Shown here: one piece after another, positions 50,954 to 61,897 of the stretch
How the letters are laid out: each line of letters starts with the position of its first letter
Position numbering within the stretch: the first letter of the stretch is position 1
Assembly (NCBI GenBank): GCA_022844275.1
Contig: JALHMB010000001.1
Location: 310,001 to 374,000 of the forward strand
Source of the DNA: Hyphomicrobiaceae bacterium
GTDB taxonomy: Bacteria; Pseudomonadota; Alphaproteobacteria; Rhizobiales; Hyphomicrobiaceae
Direction: 5' to 3'
Length of the DNA: 64,000 bases
Notes under the pieces: model-generated
Database searches by the model: none
Told to the model about the DNA's origin: nothing
The model's input: only the letters and a program-made list of their open reading frames with translations
Position numbers and translations under genes: made by a program

Positions 50954-52723
50954 CTAGCGCATTTCGGTCGGAGCGTGCACCCCGAGGATCGCCAACCCCG
51001 TCGCGATTACTTGTGCACAAGCCCCCACAAGAGCGAGGCGCGCACCGGTAAGCTTCCGGTCGTTAGCCTGGATAAATCGCAAATGTGGCGAATCATTGCC
51101 TCGCGTCCACTGCGCGTGAAATGCCGACGCCAAATCAGAGAGATAGAATGCCACACGGTGCGGCTCGTGAGCCCGCGCGGCGCCTTCTGCCGTACGCGGA
51201 AATAAGGCCAGCCAACGAAGCAGGTCGAGCTCGCCCTCATCGGTCAGCAACGACGTCTCCGCTCCTGTCACGTCGCTGTCATTAGGACCGAGACCCGGCA
51301 ATGCCTCCGCGGCATTGCGGAAGATCGAATAGGCCCGCGCGTGCGCGTACTGGACATAGAATACCGGGTTGTCCTTCGACTTCTCGACTACCTTGGCGAG
51401 ATCGAAATCGAGGGCGGCGTCGTTCTTGCGGTAGAGCATCATGAAGCGAATGGGATCGCTGCCAACCTCATCGACCACTTCCCGCAACGTGACGAAGGTG
51501 CCCGCGCGCTTCGACATCTTCACGGGCTCGCCACCGCGCAAGAGCCGCACGAGCTGGCACACCTTGATGTCGAGATCGGCCTTTCCGTCGGAAAGCGCCG
51601 CGACCGCCGCCTGCATGCGCTTGATGTAGCCCGTGTGATCGGCGCCGAACACGTTGATAAGATGCCGGTAGCCGCGCGCCAGCTTGTTGTGGTGATAGGC
51701 CATGTCGCCGGCGAAATAGGTGTAGCTGCCATCCGACTTCATGAGCGCGCGGTCGACGTCGTCGCCGAAGTCCGTCGACTTGAAAAGCGTCTGCTCGCGA
51801 TCCTCCCAGTCGTCGGCATCGTGCCCCTTGGGCCGCTCGAGCCGTCCCTCGAAGACCAGACCTTTTGCTCTCAGTTCCGCAATGGTCTCGGCGATCTCGT
51901 CCTTGCCCGCTTCGGTGAGTGAGCGCTCGGAGAAGAAAACCTCGTGCCGGATATCGAGCGCGGCGAGGTCCTCCTTGATCATGACGAGCATCATCTCGAT
52001 CGCCTTCGCGCGCACGATCGGAAGCCACGCACTCTCGTCGTTCGCCTTTTTGAGCAGCGCGTCGCCGTGCTCCTTCGCGAGCGCGGCGCCAACGGGCTTC
52101 AAATAGTCGCCTGGATAGAGCCCCGCGGGAATCTCGCCGATGTCCTGCCCGAGGGCCTCGCGATAGCGCAGGAAGGCCGAGCGTGCGAGCACGTCGACCT
52201 GAGCACCGGCATCATTCACATAGTACTCGCGCGTCACCGCGTAGCCGGCGAACGCGAGCAGGTTCGAGAGCGAATCTCCGAACACGGCACCGCGCCCATG
52301 GCCGACATGCATAGGCCCCGTCGGATTCGCCGAGACGTACTCGACGAGCAGGCGTTCGCCGTTGCCGAGTTTCGAGGCGCCGTAGCGCTCGCCGGCCTGG
52401 CGCACATCCGCGATCACCGACTGCCAGTGCGCGGGCAAGAGGCTCATATTGACGAAGCCAGGGCCGGCCACTTCGACCTTCACAAAACCAGGAAGAGCGG
52501 ACAGCTCCGCAGCGAGCGCATCGGCAATATCGCGCGGCTTCATGCGCGCGGGCTTTGCGAGCACCATGGCGGCATTCGTCGCGAGATCGCCGTGGCGCGG
52601 ATCCTTGGTCGGCTCCACCTCGACGGCGCCGAGCGCAAGCTCCGCCGGCAGGCGGCCCGCCTGCTGCAGCCTCTTCAATGCGTCGGCAATCTGCGCCTCG
52701 ACCTCGGCGAGCACGGTCATGGT
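50954..52723 (-). CDS. argS: Arginyl-tRNA synthetase
   Basis: [53 protein letters not shown]. Confidence 0.97.
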   Translation of the reverse strand, partial: TMTVLAEVEAQIADALKRLQQAGRLPAELALGAVEVEPTKDPRHGDLATNAAMVLAKPARMKPRDIADALAAELSALPGFVKVEVAGPGFVNMSLLPAHWQSVIADVRQAGERYGASKLGNGERLLVEYVSANPTGPMHVGHGRGAVFGDSLSNLLAFAGYAVTREYYVNDAGAQVDVLARSAFLRYREALGQDIGEIPAGLYPGDYLKPVGAALAKEHGDALLKKANDESAWLPIVRAKAIEMMLVMIKEDLAALDIRHEVFFSERSLTEAGKDEIAETIAELRAKGLVFEGRLERPKGHDADDWEDREQTLFKSTDFGDDVDRALMKSDGSYTYFAGDMAYHHNKLARGYRHLINVFGADHTGYIKRMQAAVAALSDGKADLDIKVCQLVRLLRGGEPVKMSKRAGTFVTLREVVDEVGSDPIRFMMLYRKNDAALDFDLAKVVEKSKDNPVFYVQYAHARAYSIFRNAAEALPGLGPNDSDVTGAETSLLTDEGELDLLRWLALFPRTAEGAARAHEPHRVAFYLSDLASAFHAQWTRGNDSPHLRFIQANDRKLTGARLALVGACAQVIATGLAILGVHAPTEMR

Positions 52724-52793
52724 ATTTCCTCGGATGGGACAACGCCCAGACTTCGGCAATTAGCCTTCTGCCAGCGTCATAGCATGGCGGCAG

Positions 52794-54134
52794 CTAATGC
52801 AAATCAATGGTGTCGTCAAACAGGCGCGCGTACTCCGCGAGGGCGAAACGATCGGTCATGCCGGCAATGAAATCGGCGACACGGCGCGCCCGCCCGGCCG
52901 GATCGAGGCCGAGAATGGCTTCCCCGCGCCCGCCTGGCAGGTCCGCGGGGCTCCTCATGTAGCGGTCGAAAAGGGCCGTGACCACCTGCTCGGCCTTGTG
53001 CATGACCTTCATGACGCGCGGCGCACGGTAAACACGCACGAACAGGAATTTCTTGAGGGCGTCGAGCTCGGCGCGTTGCTGCTCGGGGAAGGCGACAATG
53101 GGGACGCTGGCATTGCGGACATCGTCGGGACTTTTGATCCCGAGCGACGCAATGCGCGCGCGCGTCTCCTTGACCACATCATCGACCATGACAGTGATCA
53201 TGCGCCGGTTCACCTCGTAGAACAGGCGGCGATCGCGATCGACGTCGTCGCGGGCGGTCGCAGTGCCGTTGAGCACGGCGCGGGCCGCCGTGACGAACGG
53301 GCCGGCCATGGGCGCGCCTTCGAGATCGGCGAGGCTGATGAGACCCGCGCGGAGTGCATCGTCGATGTCGTGGTTCGTGTAGGCGATGTCGTCGGCAATG
53401 GCGGCGACCTGTGCCTCGGCAGGCGCGAAGAGTTCGAGATCGAGCGCCTGTGTCAGGCCCATTGAGGCGACGAGATCCAAAAGCTCGCGATGATGCTCGG
53501 CTGAATTCTCCGGCGCATGCGGTCCGATCAACGGGCCATTGTGCTTGGCGAGCCCTTCCAGTGTCTCAAAAGTCAGATTGAGCCCGTCGAAGTGGGCGTA
53601 GCGGCGCTCGAGGCTCGTCACCATACGCAGGCTATGGGCATTGTGATCGAACCCGCCCCAGTCGCGCATAGCCACGTCGAGCGCCCGCTCGCCAGCATGA
53701 CCAAAGGGCGGATGGCCGACGTCATGAGCCAGTGAGAGCGCCTCGGCCAGATCTTCGTCCAGCTCCAGCTGACGGGCCATGGAGCGTGCGATCTGGGCGA
53801 CCTCGAGCGAATGCGTGAGCCGCGTACGAAAATGATCGCCTTCGTGGTGGATGAAAACCTGCGTCTTGTATGTGAGACGCCGGAAGGCCGTGGCGTGGAC
53901 AATGCGGTCGCGGTCACGCTGGAAGGGCGTGCGGTAAGTGCAAGGCGGCTCCGATGTGGCGCGCCCACGGCTCAGAGCGGCGTCCAGCGCCCAGGCCGCA
54001 ACGTGCCGCGCCCCTGGCTGCCGCGGCGCGCCTGCCCCGCCCGATGTGCCCCGCCCGATGCCGTCCACCTTGGCCAACTGCCGCTCCCAAGCTGCCCGCC
54101 CGTCGGTCGGACGCATGGCTGCCCTTCGATTCAC
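52794..54134 (-). CDS. dgt: Deoxyguanosinetriphosphate triphosphohydrolase-like protein
   Basis: HD motifs RTRLTHSLEVAQIARSMA, LAHDVGHPPFGHAGERAL; YRTPFQRDRDRIVHATAFRRLTYKTQVF. Confidence 0.95.
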   Translation of the reverse strand: MNRRAAMRPTDGRAAWERQLAKVDGIGRGTSGGAGAPRQPGARHVAAWALDAALSRGRATSEPPCTYRTPFQRDRDRIVHATAFRRLTYKTQVFIHHEGDHFRTRLTHSLEVAQIARSMARQLELDEDLAEALSLAHDVGHPPFGHAGERALDVAMRDWGGFDHNAHSLRMVTSLERRYAHFDGLNLTFETLEGLAKHNGPLIGPHAPENSAEHHRELLDLVASMGLTQALDLELFAPAEAQVAAIADDIAYTNHDIDDALRAGLISLADLEGAPMAGPFVTAARAVLNGTATARDDVDRDRRLFYEVNRRMITVMVDDVVKETRARIASLGIKSPDDVRNASVPIVAFPEQQRAELDALKKFLFVRVYRAPRVMKVMHKAEQVVTALFDRYMRSPADLPGGRGEAILGLDPAGRARRVADFIAGMTDRFALAEYARLFDDTIDLH

Positions 54135-54266
54135 CCTATGATAGTCCCAGCGCAGCCGTTTGACATCGGCGGTGGAAATCCTATCTATTTATCAAGTATC
54201 CGCGTCGAGTCTGCTTGGGCCTGGAGGCCCTGAAAGCAGGCGTAGACCGCGCGAGGAGCCCCGTTC

Positions 54267-54611
54267 ATGACCATGGTAGAGGATCGCCCGCGGGTTGCAT
54301 TGACCGAGCGGGCTGCTCAGCGGATCGCGGAGATCGTGGCCGGCGAGCCTGGCGCCGCGGCGCTTCGCGTGAGCGTCGAGGGTGGTGGCTGCTCCGGTTT
54401 CCAGTACAAGTTCGACCTCGTCTCCGGACGCGAGCCCGACGATCTCGTCATCGAGCGCGCCGGCGCGGTCGTGCTGATCGACGAGATGTCGGTTGGCTAC
54501 ATGGAAGGCTCGGAGATCGACTTTGTCGACGAGCTGATCGGGGCCTCGTTCAAGATCCAGAACCCGAATGCCACCGCAGCCTGCGGCTGCGGCACCAGCT
54601 TCTCGATCTGA
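54267..54611 (+). CDS. erpA: A-type iron-sulfur cluster insertion protein (ErpA-like)
   Basis: VSVEGGGCSGFQYKF and C-terminal CGCGTSFSI. Confidence 0.93.
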   Translation: MTMVEDRPRVALTERAAQRIAEIVAGEPGAAALRVSVEGGGCSGFQYKFDLVSGREPDDLVIERAGAVVLIDEMSVGYMEGSEIDFVDELIGASFKIQNPNATAACGCGTSFSI

Positions 54612-54628
54612 GCGAGCGCAGTTCCTCT

Positions 54629-56524
54629 CTATTGGGTCGTTTCTAGACCCATGGCGCGTCGATAGACCGTCTGGTTGACGCTGTAGCCGAGCCGCGTCTG
54701 CAGCGCATTCACGTAAGCCGTGATGGCATCGCCCTGATACTGGCGTGAAAGCTCCTGGCGCAGCTTCGTCAATTGCTCGGGTGTCGCTGCCGGCGGATCG
54801 ACGATCGCACGCACGACAATGATCGTGCGTGACTTGCCATCCGCGCTCTCGACAGCCGCCGCAGCGCCCCGTGCCAGCGAGAATGCGCGTTGCACGGCTG
54901 CACGCGTCAGGCCATCCACCTGCTGGCTGCGCGTTACCGGTTGGGCGAGCTTGACCTCGATGCCAAGCTCCTTGGCGATGTCCTCGAGTGCCTCGCCCTT
55001 GTCGACACGCTCGACGATTTTCTGGCCGGCCGCATTCAGCGCCGTGCGACGCTCGCCCTCGATCCACGCCGTCTTGACCGCCTCCTGCACTTCCTCGAAG
55101 GGCTTCTGGCGCTCCGGCGTGACGCCGGCCACATCCACCCATGCATAGCCGCCGTCCGTGAGCTCGATGGCCTCACGATCGAGACCACTGCCGCCTTCGA
55201 AAGCGGAGGCGAGAATTCGCTGCGCATCTGGATTCTCGAGCGCCGGCTTGCCGTCGGGCGTCGTGCCCTGCTTGTCCGTCGCCTCGATCTCGATGAAAGG
55301 CACTTTGAGCTTTTCGGCAATCTCCTTGAGGCTGCCGCCACCGGCACGCGCATCGTCGACACGGTCATGCACATCCTGCATCTCGCGATTGACGCGCTCG
55401 CCGGCAATGCGATCGCGGATCTGCGCCTTGACCTCGTCGAACGTGCTTTGCTTGCCGGGTGTGATATCGGCAACGCGGACCAGAACTGTCGAGAACGTAC
55501 CCGTGACCGGCTCGGAGATCTGGCCCTTCTCGAGCTTGAAGGCAGCGGCGGCAATGGCGGGGTCGATCATCTCGGATTTGGCGAGATTGCCGAGATCGAG
55601 GTCGCTTTCCTTGAGCCCCAGCCCCTTGAGCCCCTCCTCGAAGGACGGCGCCGCCTTGAGCGCGGCGTGCGCCTTTTCGGCGGCAGCACGATCGGGGAAG
55701 GAAATCTGCTGGATGCGACGGCGCTCCGGCGTCGCGAAGGTGTCCTTCTCGCGCTCGTACATCGCCTTCATCTCTTCGTCGCTGACCGAGACCTGCTTGC
55801 GCATGTCGGCTTCAGTCAGGAGGATGAGCGGCACTTTTCGGAACTCGGGCGCAACGAAGCGCCGCTTGTTCTGCTCATAGTAAGCCTTGAGCTTGGCCTC
55901 ATCCGGCGCCTCGATCTTGGCGGAGGCTTCGGGATCGAGCGTCATGTGCGCGATCGTGCGCGTCTCGCCCTGGTAGCGGTGCAGGACCTGGAGCAGATAG
56001 TCCGGCGGTACGTTACCGGCGGCGAGCGTCTCGGTGAGCTGCTCGCGCACCTCATCGGCACGCCGCTCGGCGAAGTAGCGTTGCTCGCTGAGACCATTCT
56101 GGCGCAGAAGCTCAGTGAAGTAATTGCGGTCGAACTGCCCGCCGGCACCCTGGAAGGTCGGATCATTGCGGATCGCCTCCGCAATGCTGGCGTCCGAGAG
56201 ATAGAGGCCGAGCTCGCGCGCGTGCGTGTCGATCGCCGCTTTGCCGATGAGGGTAGAGATCACGCGCTGGTCGATGCCGAACTGACGCGCTTGCTCGACG
56301 GTGAGGCGCCGTCCGAACTGGCGCGAAAGCGCGCCGATCTCGAGCTGGAGCGCCTGCTGGAACTGATCCTGCGAGATCTCGGTGTTGCCGACCCGCGCGA
56401 GCGAGGTCTGGCCGCGGCCCGTGAAGACGTCGGCCACACCCCAGACGGCAAAGGCGATCACGAGAAGACCGATAAGCGCCTGGACGAAGATGCCTTTGAC
56501 GCCGCGTCTCAGTGCTTCCAGCAT
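54629..56524 (-). CDS. ppiD: PpiD/SurA-type peptidyl-prolyl cis-trans isomerase
   Basis: MLEALRRGVKGIFVQALIGLLVIAFAVWGVADVFTG; SurA_N-like domain, PPIase region; ATG at 56524. Confidence 0.92.
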   Translation of the reverse strand: MLEALRRGVKGIFVQALIGLLVIAFAVWGVADVFTGRGQTSLARVGNTEISQDQFQQALQLEIGALSRQFGRRLTVEQARQFGIDQRVISTLIGKAAIDTHARELGLYLSDASIAEAIRNDPTFQGAGGQFDRNYFTELLRQNGLSEQRYFAERRADEVREQLTETLAAGNVPPDYLLQVLHRYQGETRTIAHMTLDPEASAKIEAPDEAKLKAYYEQNKRRFVAPEFRKVPLILLTEADMRKQVSVSDEEMKAMYEREKDTFATPERRRIQQISFPDRAAAEKAHAALKAAPSFEEGLKGLGLKESDLDLGNLAKSEMIDPAIAAAAFKLEKGQISEPVTGTFSTVLVRVADITPGKQSTFDEVKAQIRDRIAGERVNREMQDVHDRVDDARAGGGSLKEIAEKLKVPFIEIEATDKQGTTPDGKPALENPDAQRILASAFEGGSGLDREAIELTDGGYAWVDVAGVTPERQKPFEEVQEAVKTAWIEGERRTALNAAGQKIVERVDKGEALEDIAKELGIEVKLAQPVTRSQQVDGLTRAAVQRAFSLARGAAAAVESADGKSRTIIVVRAIVDPPAATPEQLTKLRQELSRQYQGDAITAYVNALQTRLGYSVNQTVYRRAMGLETTQ

Positions 56525-56754
56525 AGTCTCATCGATCCTTTTTGATGGGCGGCGCGGCTCAGCGCTCAGGCCGGATTGTTGTCCATATAGGCTGTGTGCG
56601 CGAAAGCGTCCACTTTCCGCGCCGGGCGGGGTGGATTTCGTTGCAGCGCAAGCGCTTGCCTGAAGTCTGGGCGCGGCCACATCGCCGGGGTTGAAACTGC
56701 CGAAGCCCCGCGATAGGCATGGCGGCAACCACGCGTGCGGGCAGCGAGGACAAC

Positions 56755-57507
56755 ATGACGGAAAGTGCGGTTCGGCCACTCGTGGCCGGCAACTGGAAAA
56801 TGAACGGCCTCACCGCCTCTCTTGCCGAAGCCGAGGCCATGGCCAAAGGGCTCGGCGCGGAAGCCGCGGATGTCCTGATCTGTCCGCCGGCGACATTGGT
56901 TGCAAAGCTCTCCGCGGCGCTCAATGGATCGCGCATTGCCGTCGGCGGCCAGGACTGCCACGCCAAGGCGAGCGGCGCCCACACGGGCGACATCTCGGCG
57001 GAAATGCTAAAGGACGCGGGCGCCTCCGCCGTGATCGTCGGTCACTCCGAGCGGCGCACCGATCATGGCGAGGGCGATGCCACGGTGCGAGCCAAGGCCG
57101 AGGCCGCCCATCGCGCCGGGCTCATCGCCATCGTCTGCGTCGGAGAAACGGCAGCCGAACGCCAGGCTGGCCAGACCCTCGCCGTCGTCACGCGCCAGCT
57201 CGCGGGATCGCTGCCCGAGGCCTGCCGCGCCACGGACACGATCGTCGCCTACGAGCCCGTGTGGGCCATCGGCACCGGCCTGACACCCACCGCGGCCGAC
57301 GTCGCAGAGGTGCATGGCGCCATCCGGACGGCTCTCGCGGCGCGCTTTCCGAGCGAAGGCAAGGCCATGCGGATCCTCTACGGCGGCTCGGTGAAGGCGT
57401 CGAATGCGAAGGAGCTGATGGCCGTCGCGAACGTGAACGGCGCCCTAGTCGGCGGCGCCAGCCTGAAGGCGGCGGACTTCCTCGGGATCATCGCCGCCTA
57501 CGCGTAG
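56755..57507 (+). CDS. tpiA: Triosephosphate isomerase
   Basis: [47 protein letters not shown]. Confidence 0.97.
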   Translation: MTESAVRPLVAGNWKMNGLTASLAEAEAMAKGLGAEAADVLICPPATLVAKLSAALNGSRIAVGGQDCHAKASGAHTGDISAEMLKDAGASAVIVGHSERRTDHGEGDATVRAKAEAAHRAGLIAIVCVGETAAERQAGQTLAVVTRQLAGSLPEACRATDTIVAYEPVWAIGTGLTPTAADVAEVHGAIRTALAARFPSEGKAMRILYGGSVKASNAKELMAVANVNGALVGGASLKAADFLGIIAAYA

Positions 57508-57556
57508 AGACGCCCATGCCGACAAGTGCGCGGGCTAATGTGCGGGGTAAGTGCGA

Positions 57557-58249
57557 ATGAACGTGTTTCGATCGAGCTTCGGGGCGAAGCTCGCCCTGGT
57601 GCTCGCATTTCCATTGGGCGGCATTTCTCCCGCTGCCGCCGTGCCGCTCGACGCGCCGGCCTGCGAGCAGCTTCAGACACATCTCGACACGCTGCGCAAT
57701 GAAGGCGCCGCCGCCGACATGGCGCGCGGTCCGGAGTGGGCGCGCGCCAATCTGCCACTCGCACGTCTCCAGCGCATTGAAACACTGCTCGAGGTCGAGG
57801 AGCAGCTCAATTTCCGCTGCGGCCTCGCCAAGTCGCGGATAACGCTGCCGACAACGATCGAGGGCGGCGAGGAGGAAATTCCCGCCCCCGGAGAGGCGAC
57901 TGTCGAGGGGAATGCAGGCGGCGTGGCCCTACCCCAGCGGGCGCCGGCTGCCCAAAAGCGCCCAGCGGCGGCAGCAACCATAACGGTGCCGAAGACTCCG
58001 GCGCAGAACGCCCCTGCCGCAAAGGCTCCGGCCACAAGGCCCACGGCCCCAAAGGAGGCCGGGAAGAAGGCGGCCCCACCCCAGAAGGCGAGCGTGAAGG
58101 CCACAAAGCCGCCGGCGGAGGCGACCGAACCCAAGAAGGCACCGGCAAAGAAAAAGCAGTCACCAAAGACCGATGACGCCTATCGCCCGGCGCCGCGGCC
58201 GCCTCAGGCAACCGATAGCGGCGGGGCAGCCCTTGCTCCCCGGCAATAA
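57557..58249 (+). CDS. Exported hypothetical protein with Lys/Ala/Pro-rich C-terminal tail
   Basis: Signal-like MNVFRSSFGAKLALVLAFPLGGISPAAA; tail KAPATRPTAPKEAGKKAAPPQKASVKATKPPAEATEPKKAPAKKKQSPK. Confidence 0.65.
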   Translation: MNVFRSSFGAKLALVLAFPLGGISPAAAVPLDAPACEQLQTHLDTLRNEGAAADMARGPEWARANLPLARLQRIETLLEVEEQLNFRCGLAKSRITLPTTIEGGEEEIPAPGEATVEGNAGGVALPQRAPAAQKRPAAAATITVPKTPAQNAPAAKAPATRPTAPKEAGKKAAPPQKASVKATKPPAEATEPKKAPAKKKQSPKTDDAYRPAPRPPQATDSGGAALAPRQ

Positions 58250-58403
58250 GCCCCAATCGGCCGCAGCAGAGGTGGTGGCAGTTCTCGTCGACATGGTGTA
58301 GACCACCCCCCGGAATTCGTCCCGGGGATTTGGCCCCCGACCCAACGACACCTATATCGGGCTTTGAGGCGGCCGGCGGCGCGGGCGCACGACAACGAGG
58401 CAT

Positions 58404-58479
58404 TTAGTGTGATGATCGAGAAATTCGCCACATCTCGCGGCGCGGCGCCGAGCGAATTTCTCGATCTGAACCACACTAA
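58404..58479. repeat. Hairpin element IR1 (tandem pair upstream of secG)
   Basis: TTAGTGTG-at-GATCGAGAAATTCGC-(23 nt)-GCGAATTTCTCGATC-tgaac-CACACTAA. Confidence 0.9.
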
Positions 58480-58492
58480 GAGATTTGAGATC

Positions 58493-58570
58493 CTAGTGTC
58501 CCTATTGATTCCGAAGTTCGCTCGGGACACCAGCATCGATGTTAGGCGAACTTCGGAATCGGGACACTAG
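58493..58570. repeat. Hairpin element IR2 ending at the secG start codon
   Basis: CTAGTGTCCC-tatt-GATTCCGAAGTTCGC-(24 nt)-GCGAACTTCGGAATCGGGACACTAG directly followed by ATG. Confidence 0.9.
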
Positions 58571-58975
58571 ATGGCAACGGTACTGCTGGTCATACACCTG
58601 ATGATCGCCGCGGCGCTCTGCGCGGTCGTCCTGCTGCAGCGCTCGGAAGGCGGCGCGCTCGGGATCGGCAGTAGCGGAGGCGCCGGCGGCTTCATGACCG
58701 GTCGTGGGACCGCCAACATGCTGACGCGGGTGACGGCGGGCCTCGCCGCAGCATTCTTCGTCACCTCGATCAGCCTTACGCTGATCGCCCAGCACAACCG
58801 GCGTGGCGCTTCGCCGCTCGACCGGCCGGCGGCAACGGCGCCCGCGGTTCCTGGCACGGGCGCTCCTGCAGCACCGGCAACGGGCGGATCGGCGCCGGCA
58901 ACGGGTGGCGGCGGACTGCTCGACAGCCTTCAGCAGGGACGCCAGCAGCTCCCGTCTGTGCCGTCGAACCGCTAG
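58571..58975 (+). CDS. secG: Preprotein translocase subunit SecG
   Basis: MATVLLVIHLMIAAALCAVVLLQRSEGGALGIG; second TM helix; A/G/P-rich tail. Confidence 0.95.
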   Translation: MATVLLVIHLMIAAALCAVVLLQRSEGGALGIGSSGGAGGFMTGRGTANMLTRVTAGLAAAFFVTSISLTLIAQHNRRGASPLDRPAATAPAVPGTGAPAAPATGGSAPATGGGGLLDSLQQGRQQLPSVPSNR

Positions 58976-58996
58976 TTGAGATCGAAGAACACTCCG

Positions 58997-59026
58997 CTGC
59001 GACCACCTAAGGTCGCAGACGTTTTT
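58997..59026 (+). terminator. Rho-independent terminator after secG
   Basis: ctgcgacc-acctaa-ggtcgcag-acgttttt. Confidence 0.8.
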
Positions 59027-59099
59027 AGTGTGAGCTGTGGATGGACAGGGCCGGTGTCATGAACGCCGGCCCGAATCATGTGGAAAGCGAGTAAGGTAA

Positions 59100-60734
<1,635 letters not shown>

Positions 60735-60808
60735 TCTCTGCGAACGGAAGAGTTCGCCCTCACACGCGTTATTCTGATGCCCTCAAGCGCGCAGCGAGGC
60801 TGTAGACG

Positions 60809-61555
60809 ATGCTTGCCGACCTGACGCTGGCTGAACTTGCCGTCATCGCCGTGACAGCCTTCGGCGCGCAGATCATCGGCGGGCTCGCGGGCTATGGCAC
60901 GGGCCTACTCATGCCGTTGGTGCTCGTGCCCATGATCGGTGCACCGGCGGTCGTTCCCGTGATCGGCCTCAGCGCCATCATCACCAACCTCACGCGGGTC
61001 GCGGCTTTCCGCGAGGCCCTCGATACCCGCAAGACCATCGTCGTCACGCTCATCGCGTTCCCATTCGCGGCGCTCAGCGCATGGGGTTACACACGGCTCT
61101 CCGGCAAAGGCGCCGAGATCCTCATCGGCATCATGCTGATCGTGCTGGTCCCAGTGCGTCGGATCTTCGAGCACTTGAAGCTGAGGCTCAGCGAGCGCGG
61201 GCTCGCCTATGCCGCGGCACCCTACGGCCTCATCATGGGCGGAACATCCGGCGCGGGCGTCATGCTCCTCTCGATGCTCATGTCGACGGGCCTCGTCGGC
61301 ACGCAGGTCATCGCGACGGACGCGGCGATCTCATTCCTGCTCGGGTTCGTGAAGACCGGTGTGTTTGCCGGCTTCGGCGCGCTCAATCTCAAGCTCATCG
61401 TTGTCGCGCTCATCATCGGCGTCATGGCGACGCCGGGAACGCTGACGGCGAAGTGGATGATCCGGCGCTTCTCCGCGCAGTTCCACACGCTCATTCTCGA
61501 GATCGCGATCCTCCTCGGTGGCGCGCTGCTCGCCTGGCGGGCTTTCGCAAGCTGA
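60809..61555 (+). CDS. Sulfite exporter TauE/SafE family protein
   Basis: 8-TM-like protein, FGAQIIGGLAGYGTGLLMPLVLVP, GLIMGGTSGAGVMLLSMLMSTGLVGTQVIATDA. Confidence 0.88.
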   Translation: MLADLTLAELAVIAVTAFGAQIIGGLAGYGTGLLMPLVLVPMIGAPAVVPVIGLSAIITNLTRVAAFREALDTRKTIVVTLIAFPFAALSAWGYTRLSGKGAEILIGIMLIVLVPVRRIFEHLKLRLSERGLAYAAAPYGLIMGGTSGAGVMLLSMLMSTGLVGTQVIATDAAISFLLGFVKTGVFAGFGALNLKLIVVALIIGVMATPGTLTAKWMIRRFSAQFHTLILEIAILLGGALLAWRAFAS

Positions 61556-61562
61556 GATGTGT

Positions 61563-61640
61563 CGCGCCTTCGGCGCGGGCGAGGGCTAGCACTCGCGCTC
61601 CCAACCGGGGGACACCCCCGGAGCCCCCGCCTTTTTGAAA
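61563..61640 (+). repeat. Dispersed three-hairpin intergenic repeat, copy R4
   Basis: cgcgccttcggcgcgg / gcgagggctagcactcgc / ccgggggacacccccgg agcccccgcctttttga. Confidence 0.85.
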
Positions 61641-61669
61641 TTTGGAGCGTGCCGCGAGCGCGACAGGTC

Positions 61670-61791
61670 CCTTCTCCCCGTTCTTACGGGGAGAAGGTTA
61701 GGATGAGGGGCGGGAACTTGCGCTGACGTTTGCGTATGCCGCCGCCCCTCACCCTCGCCCTCTCCCCGCACGCAGGGAGAGGGGATTCTGG
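61670..61791. repeat. gggagaagg/ggatgaggg-type inverted repeat block
   Basis: CCTTCTCCCCGT-tctt-ACGGGGAGAAGG (61670-61697), ggatgaggggcgg / ccgcccctcaccct, ccctctcccc...gggagagggg. Confidence 0.75.
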
Positions 61792-61818
61792 TGCGCTCGC
61801 GACAAGCACTTCGATCAT

Positions 61819-61897
61819 AAAGGCGGGTGGGTTTCGGGAGGGTGTCCCTCCCGATTGGGGTCAGGGGCGAAAGCCCCGTCGCGCCGCGAGGCGCGAG
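61819..61897 (-). repeat. Dispersed three-hairpin intergenic repeat, copy R5
   Basis: Reverse complement gcgcctcgcggcgc / ggggctttcgcccc / tcgggagggacaccctcccga aacccacccgccttt; abuts the pntB stop codon. Confidence 0.8.

Noticed and set aside
54890-56545. 551-aa + strand ORF antisense to ppiD
   Set aside because: Same codon-bias artefact; no domain features and full overlap with a well-supported gene.
56525-56779. N-terminal extension of the ppiD ORF
   Set aside because: Overlaps the divergent tpiA start; ATG at 56524 starts the typical MLEALRRGVKG... TM anchor.
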